A stretch of 64,000 bases of DNA, from positions 992,001 through 1,056,000 of the forward strand of contig CM055606.1 in assembly GCA_029379385.1 (NCBI GenBank). The letters run 5' to 3'. The translations under genes were made by a program, and so were the position numbers. Under the pieces are notes generated by a model. It saw only the letters and a program-made list of their open reading frames with translations, did not search any database and had not been told where the DNA came from. Position 1 is the first letter of the stretch, and each line of letters opens with the position of its first letter. This document shows positions 60,801 to 64,000 of the stretch, one piece after another. The DNA comes from Quillaja saponaria. Taxonomy: Eukaryota > Streptophyta > Magnoliopsida > Fabales > Quillajaceae.

Positions 60801-61475
60801 TTTTCTGCAGGAGAATGCCGACTTGAAAATATTAGGACTCTCTGTGTCGCCTGCCATTATGACGTGACAAAAGCACAATGTGCTGAGCGACGGTTGACAA
60901 GGGTCAACGCCAGGAAACAACTAAAAGTCAGAATGAGTGACTTAAAGAAAAATCAAATGATTGATGGCAAAGACTCTCGTATTAAGGTACATTTTGTGAC
61001 AGAGGTCTCTTTTCTGCTTTCTTGAAGTCTTTAGTTAATGATATGGTGTAATACATTCAATTTGCTTTCTTGAAGTCTCTTTTATGCTTTCTTCTTACGA
61101 ATAGAAATTTTGCTCAAGTGGCCAATTTGTCCTTGTTCTTGGGTTGATTTAAACTTGTCACCTGTAAATCAGCAAATAATGTTATTTCTGGATTCACGAT
61201 TCACTACTCTGGGAGGAGTATTGCACTTTGCACCCTTTATCAACTACTTGAGACAGCCTGTAAATAATTTTGTTTACTGATGCAAGTTACTTTTAATTAT
61301 TAAGTGCGTTAAATTACAGTACACTAATTTCTATAACCAGCTTCAGGATCATGGGCAGTCAGAGATTGAGAGGAATGTAACTGAGGATGAGCTTCTAGTC
61401 AAGGTGCCCGGAAGTGCCTACTCTGAAGTTAAAGCTAAGATTCTCGAAGCTGGGACTGGAGACAATCTGCAGTAA
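39871..61475 (+). CDS. ZRANB3-like: SNF2-family annealing helicase with HNH nuclease domain (ZRANB3-type)
   Basis: 24 exons: 39871-40233, 40638-40997, 41625-41757, 43016-43224, 44336-44409, 44589-44624, 44727-44817, 45074-45133, 50219-50417, 52151-52344, 52585-52686, 53341-53451, 54124-54189, 54267-54365, 55162-55413, 55553-55690, 55792-55899, 57260-57568, 57739-57926, 57998-58100, 58243-58388, 58721-58800, 60811-60986, 61341-61475. All phases agree, giving 1243 residues with no internal stop. Helicase motifs are DEMGLGKT (232-239), DESH (340-343), LLSGTPS (371-377) and AEDRAHRQGQ (645-654). Cysteine pairs follow (about 1023-1082). The HNH part is WHADHIVPVYRGG, ENIRTLC and ACH (about 1128-1156). 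Human ZRANB3 remodels stalled forks and anneals or cuts DNA; the plant orthologue has the same SNF2+HNH order, so a nuclear replication-stress role is inferred. No RanBP2 zinc finger was recognised. A glutamine run (Q8) lies near residue 31. Intron 6 is GC-AG. Confidence 0.94.
44625..44726 (+). other. GC-AG intron (intron 6 of the ZRANB3-type gene)
   Basis: The phase and the conserved NMLWPGLLG sequence require exon 6 to end after TTATG, followed by GCAAGTATC. The GT two bases away would break the frame. GCAAGT is the standard form of the rare GC donor class. The acceptor is TTATAG at 44721-44726. Confidence 0.85.
45990..48130 (+). pseudogene. Copia polyprotein remnants (integrase C-terminus, reverse transcriptase, RNase H)
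   Basis: Successive frames carry CIFIGYFVTQKGHKCYHPP (integrase C-terminal GKGY-like region), EERYKVRLDARGFTQ-like and NYQETFDLVAK (reverse transcriptase), VDDIVVTGNSPTEISKLK and DLGNLRYFLGIEV (RT palm, with YxDD represented by VDDI after a frame break), and LEAYTDTDWDGSLDDGRS then YRAIAHETCELL (RNase H). Stops between the pieces show there is no intact enzyme. Confidence 0.88.
48202..49039 (+). mobile_element. TRIM-b: innermost LTR element, inserted in the copia 3' LTR, TSD GTGTG
   Basis: The LTRs are 48202-48364 (163 bp) and 48880-49039 (160 bp), both beginning TGTTAGAGTATATTTAG and ending TTTTACA, very similar to each other. A primer-binding-site-like TAGTATTAGAGC follows LTR1 (48365-48376). 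The polypurine tract GAGGGAGAG (48871-48879) precedes LTR2. The target-site duplication GTGTG is at 48197-48201 and 49040-49044. The 515-bp internal region is non-coding and resembles that of TRIM-a (ATCTAAAC, then CTCTTCGGTGGCAGTCCCGAATAGT versus GACAGCAGCCCCGAATAGT), so both belong to one family. Confidence 0.9.
51768..51996 (+). mobile_element. RTE-type LINE 3' end, fragment 2
   Basis: In intron 9 of the ZRANB3-type gene. It carries the decayed C-terminus of the reverse transcriptase (SGRRRPKT-like, DMAALGITENDA-like, YEWRKIIHIA-like after frame changes), then CCCAACTAGTTTGGGATTTAAGGCTTA and a tail of GTTGA repeats (about 51975-51995). This is the usual 5'-truncated LINE form. Confidence 0.7.
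54778..54927 (+). mobile_element. Solo LTR, 150 bp, TSD GTTTG
   Basis: TGTTAGAAATATAATATT starts the unit and ATTTAACA ends it, giving the TG...CA ends of an LTR. GTTTG lies immediately on both sides (54773-54777 and 54928-54932). No internal region is present, so LTR-LTR recombination is the likely origin. It lies in intron 14 of the ZRANB3-type gene. Confidence 0.8.
56847..57116 (+). mobile_element. SMART-like ultra-small LTR element, 270 bp
   Basis: Two 75-bp direct repeats (56847-56921 and 57042-57116), both TGTTAGAATAT...GAGGTGGTAATTTATCA, flank 120 bp. The internal part starts with TAGTATCAGAGC (primer-binding site for initiator Met-tRNA, one mismatch; 56922-56933) and ends with GAGGGGAAG (polypurine tract, about 57033-57041). 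It has no coding capacity. This is the full structure of an LTR retrotransposon in 270 bp, matching the SMART/TRIM class. No exact target-site duplication was seen. It lies in intron 17. Confidence 0.85.
59840..60240 (-). mobile_element. RTE-type LINE 3' part, fragment 3
   Basis: In intron 22 of the ZRANB3-type gene. It contains the reverse complement of the conserved RTE tail region (CATGTAGCTTTTGGCCTTC, CTCTAGTCCTC, preceded by CATGAATTATTTTTCTCCATCC), which occupies the same place in the other two fragments. It is decayed, with no frame. Confidence 0.5.
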
Positions 61476-62594
61476 GCATTATGCACAAACATCTATTAGG
61501 CCTGCCATATAATGCGGCAAATTTGGTTTTTTGAGCAGTTCATCTTAGTGTCTTGCCCGTACAGTACAAATAACCTGCTGTTGAAATTTGGACTTCAAAG
61601 AGCTGAGGAGAGCTTGAAATTGAGAAAATCCTTGCGATACAATTTATACAAAATTACACTAGGCAGTAATTAGTGAGTCATATTATCTCTGTAATTGTAC
61701 CATATGTTCTCCTACTAATTTTTATAGCATTGTGTTATTGGGGGAATTGCTTATGTGATATTAGATTTGTCTTGGGTTCGTAATGAGTTGTTTCTTCTAA
61801 ATATATCTTTCAAGTTGACTTGGAGAATGAATTTATAATAAGATTATTAGAATTTGCAAGAATTGGATGTAGAAAGTATGCATTGCCATCTGCTAGTTTA
61901 TTTTTTATGACACTTGTAGGGTTTCTTAATGATAACTTGATCTCCGAAAATCCAAATGACCTATTTCTCTAGACTTAATTATTGAAGGTTATTTCTCTAG
62001 TCCTAATTATTAAGGGTATATTTAAAATGAAGTCTTACCAATGTGCTTGTGTGTTTTAAATACAAAGTACAAAAGGTTTTATGGTCAAACTTTTTTAGAA
62101 AAACTGAAAATAATTTTTTTATAAATCTCTTAATTTTGGCTAGACTAGAGAGGTAAATATAAATTTCTTAGTTTTAGCTGAACTGTAAATTAATTAAAGT
62201 AGGCATACACTTGATCCGAACACCACTAAACCAAGAAACAGTGCAACTTAACCAACCAAAGGAAAGAACAATGCTGCCTTGTACTAACCGAACCCTCACC
62301 TATAACCTACAAGCAGTGGTATCCATAAACAAATCCTAAAGATTACCACTTTTTTAATACATAATGACTTCTCAGAAATGTAGGAGAATGTATAAGTTAA
62401 CAATGACAGGATTCCAACCTGTCTTGAAAGATACTGTCAGCTATTTGTTGCTCAGGAGCCCATCGTGGAAATCTTTGATAGACCAATCTGCAACAGTTGT
62501 TGATAAGAATGATTTTTGGAGAAAAAGTTTTTCCCCCGGAAGGTCACTGTGACTTCAATATAATCAAAACCATGTGAGTCTACCATTTCCATAC
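61476..62594. other. Spacer between convergent genes
   Basis: This holds the 3' untranslated regions of the ZRANB3-type gene and of the minus-strand gene. There are no frames or repeats of note. Confidence 0.5.
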
Positions 62595-64000
62595 TTATAC
62601 TTCAGCCCTGTTGGGGCTTTCAGTTGAGAAGAACTGCTCTGCTCTATCAATGAAGCTGCTAGGAAATCTACAATGCAACATCATAGAAGAGGTTTCTGAA
62701 GCAGGTAGAATTTGCTTCAGAATCACTTCTTCGCAATTCTTTGTTGCCTTGCTATCTTTTTGGCTTTTCATCTTGCTAATTCTGGTGCTATTTCCTGAAG
62801 TACCACCCTTTCCCAAAGGAACTCGGGTGCTTTTTCCATTGTAACGGATGTATCTTGTGGGTATGTCCGCTTGAGGTTTTCTGAACTCAGAAACAAACTG
62901 ATTACATTCCCCAGAATCAACTATTGAGGAATTGTCTAAGTTGGAACTATGTTGAGACACATTCAAAACATTTCTGCAAGAACCTAGCAAGGAAAGTAGC
63001 ATATCAACACAGAGTTCTTGCTGAACCACATCCTTATTCTGCTGACAACTGTAGCATGCAGCAACCAGTGTACCCGCCAAGACCGGCATCAACTCTGGGT
63101 CACTGAAGAAAACAAATGGCAGATCGCACACCTGTCTTTTTACAGCTCGATTATTAGAATTTATTAATGAATCCTTAATAAAATAAATCAGTATCTGATT
63201 TGTCACTGACCTTGTGAAGGATGGTAGGACTCTTTCCCCATCGCAGGACAGCTTGATTCTCGGGGTGAAACAGGGCAAAGTAAGCAAGAAGCAACAGCGA
63301 CTCAAGAAGAAGTAAACCAACCTAGACACATTTGCACACACTCTTCAGATTAATATCTTGCATGAAATAGTACAACTAAACTTCCAACAAAGCTCACAGA
63401 TAAAGAGATCAAATAATCATTACGCCCACTTGCACAGAGAAAAGAATTGCAGACACGGGGACATTTGTTTGCACAAGCTACCAGTATATCTTCACCTAAA
63501 GGCTACCATTTTTATTTTTTATTTTTGGGTCAGGAGAGGAGAAGAGAGGGGGGGGGGGGGGGGTCGAGAGTCTCATGCTTCTCAAAGTATTTCAAAATTA
63601 TTATAGGAACCTGATCGCTAGGTGCTTTCCACTTGCTACTGCAATGAGAAAGAAGGAAGCTCATCAAATGAAAAAATTCCATCTTCAGATCCGGCCTAGC
63701 CTGAGAAAATAAGGATCGATGATAAGGTTAATGAAAAAAACAGCAACCAAAACATCCCCAACCGAGGAAGAAAGAAAATATAAATCAGAAAGGATTGTCA
63801 CGGAATGAATTAGATTTTAAAGAATTAAAATACAGTTTCATACACTACTATCAACTGAAAAACGAAAAACATAATAAGTAAAAATAATATACTTACTAGC
63901 ATTTGCTGCAAAAATGTAAGATCCAAAAGAGCCAAATTGTTCAACACCTTTAGAACTCCAGTTGCCACCTCTTCAAAATTAGATGGAAGGATAAATGAGC
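62595..64000 (-). CDS. SCAPER-like helical-repeat protein, C-terminal part
   Basis: Four exons are visible leftwards: 64000-63897 (continues outside), 63700-63611, 63321-63211 and 63131-62595, all joined in phase 0, ending at the stop at 62595. They encode PSNFEEVATGVLKVLNNLAL, ARPDLKMEFFHLMSFLLSHC, YFALFHPENQAVLRWGKSPT and VCDLPFVFFSDPELMPVLAG followed by TLVAACYSCQQNKDVVQQEL. The pattern matches the C-terminal helical repeats of SCAPER (S-phase cyclin A-associated protein in the ER), which is conserved between animals and plants. The last about 120 residues are polar, basic and low in conservation. Function in plants is not established. The intact exons suggest a working gene; its N-terminal bulk is beyond the window. 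Confidence 0.68.
63547..63562 (+). repeat. Uninterrupted G tract in an intron of the SCAPER-like gene
   Basis: A run of about 16 guanines follows a GA-rich stretch on the plus strand. On the transcribed RNA it is a C tract. It is prone to assembly error and could fold as a G-quadruplex in DNA. Confidence 0.8.

Noticed and set aside
1..64000. CRISPR arrays, operons, bacterial-type systems, rRNA or tRNA genes
   Set aside because: The window is plant nuclear DNA with spliced genes; no regular spacer-repeat structure and no convincing tRNA or rRNA was seen.

Overview
The window is nuclear DNA from a flowering plant, almost certainly a eudicot. It has long AT-rich intergenic stretches, genes with many short exons and GT-AG introns, plant-only families (DUF863, remorin, plant mobile domain, GS-OX-type flavin monooxygenase), and plant retroelements (copia, gypsy, TRIM/SMART, RTE LINE, MULE). 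The species cannot be fixed from sequence alone.

Layout. 1-5.4 kb: a Mutator-like element (MULE) on the minus strand. It carries a broken MURA-type transposase and, downstream, a plant-mobile-domain (PMD) reading frame that runs off the left edge. Its leader is AT-rich, and its promoter side holds a dense run of perfect palindromes. 5.6-6.2 kb: a two-exon MazG/dCTP-pyrophosphatase gene. 6.2-12 kb: intergenic, with two gene or element fragments. 12-18.1 kb: a DUF863 gene whose conserved exon carries a one-base frameshift. 18.9-21.8 kb: an intact seven-exon GS-OX-like flavin monooxygenase (minus). 22-31 kb: gene-poor, with a rearranged block of MULE leader plus gypsy gag-protease remnants and a large foldback element. 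31-36.8 kb: two convergent pseudogenes, calmodulin-binding-like (+) and remorin-like (-), separated by an LTR remnant. 39.9-61.5 kb: an intact 24-exon SNF2/HNH gene of the ZRANB3 type, with retroelements in five of its introns. 62.6-64 kb: the 3' end of a SCAPER-like gene (minus).

The intact genes form no pathway cluster. They are ordinary unlinked housekeeping or secondary functions: nucleotide-pool sanitation, S-oxygenation, replication-fork remodelling, and an ER/cyclin-associated helical-repeat protein. The most informative content is the mobile-element record. A three-level nest of LTR elements lies in one intron of the ZRANB3-type gene, with a target-site duplication for each level. The same gene holds a 150-bp solo LTR and a 270-bp SMART-like element. 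The palindrome array upstream of the MULE is the least explained structure.

Exon boundaries were placed by eye from GT-AG (one GC-AG) sites, reading-phase continuity and family resemblance. No alignment or database search was run.
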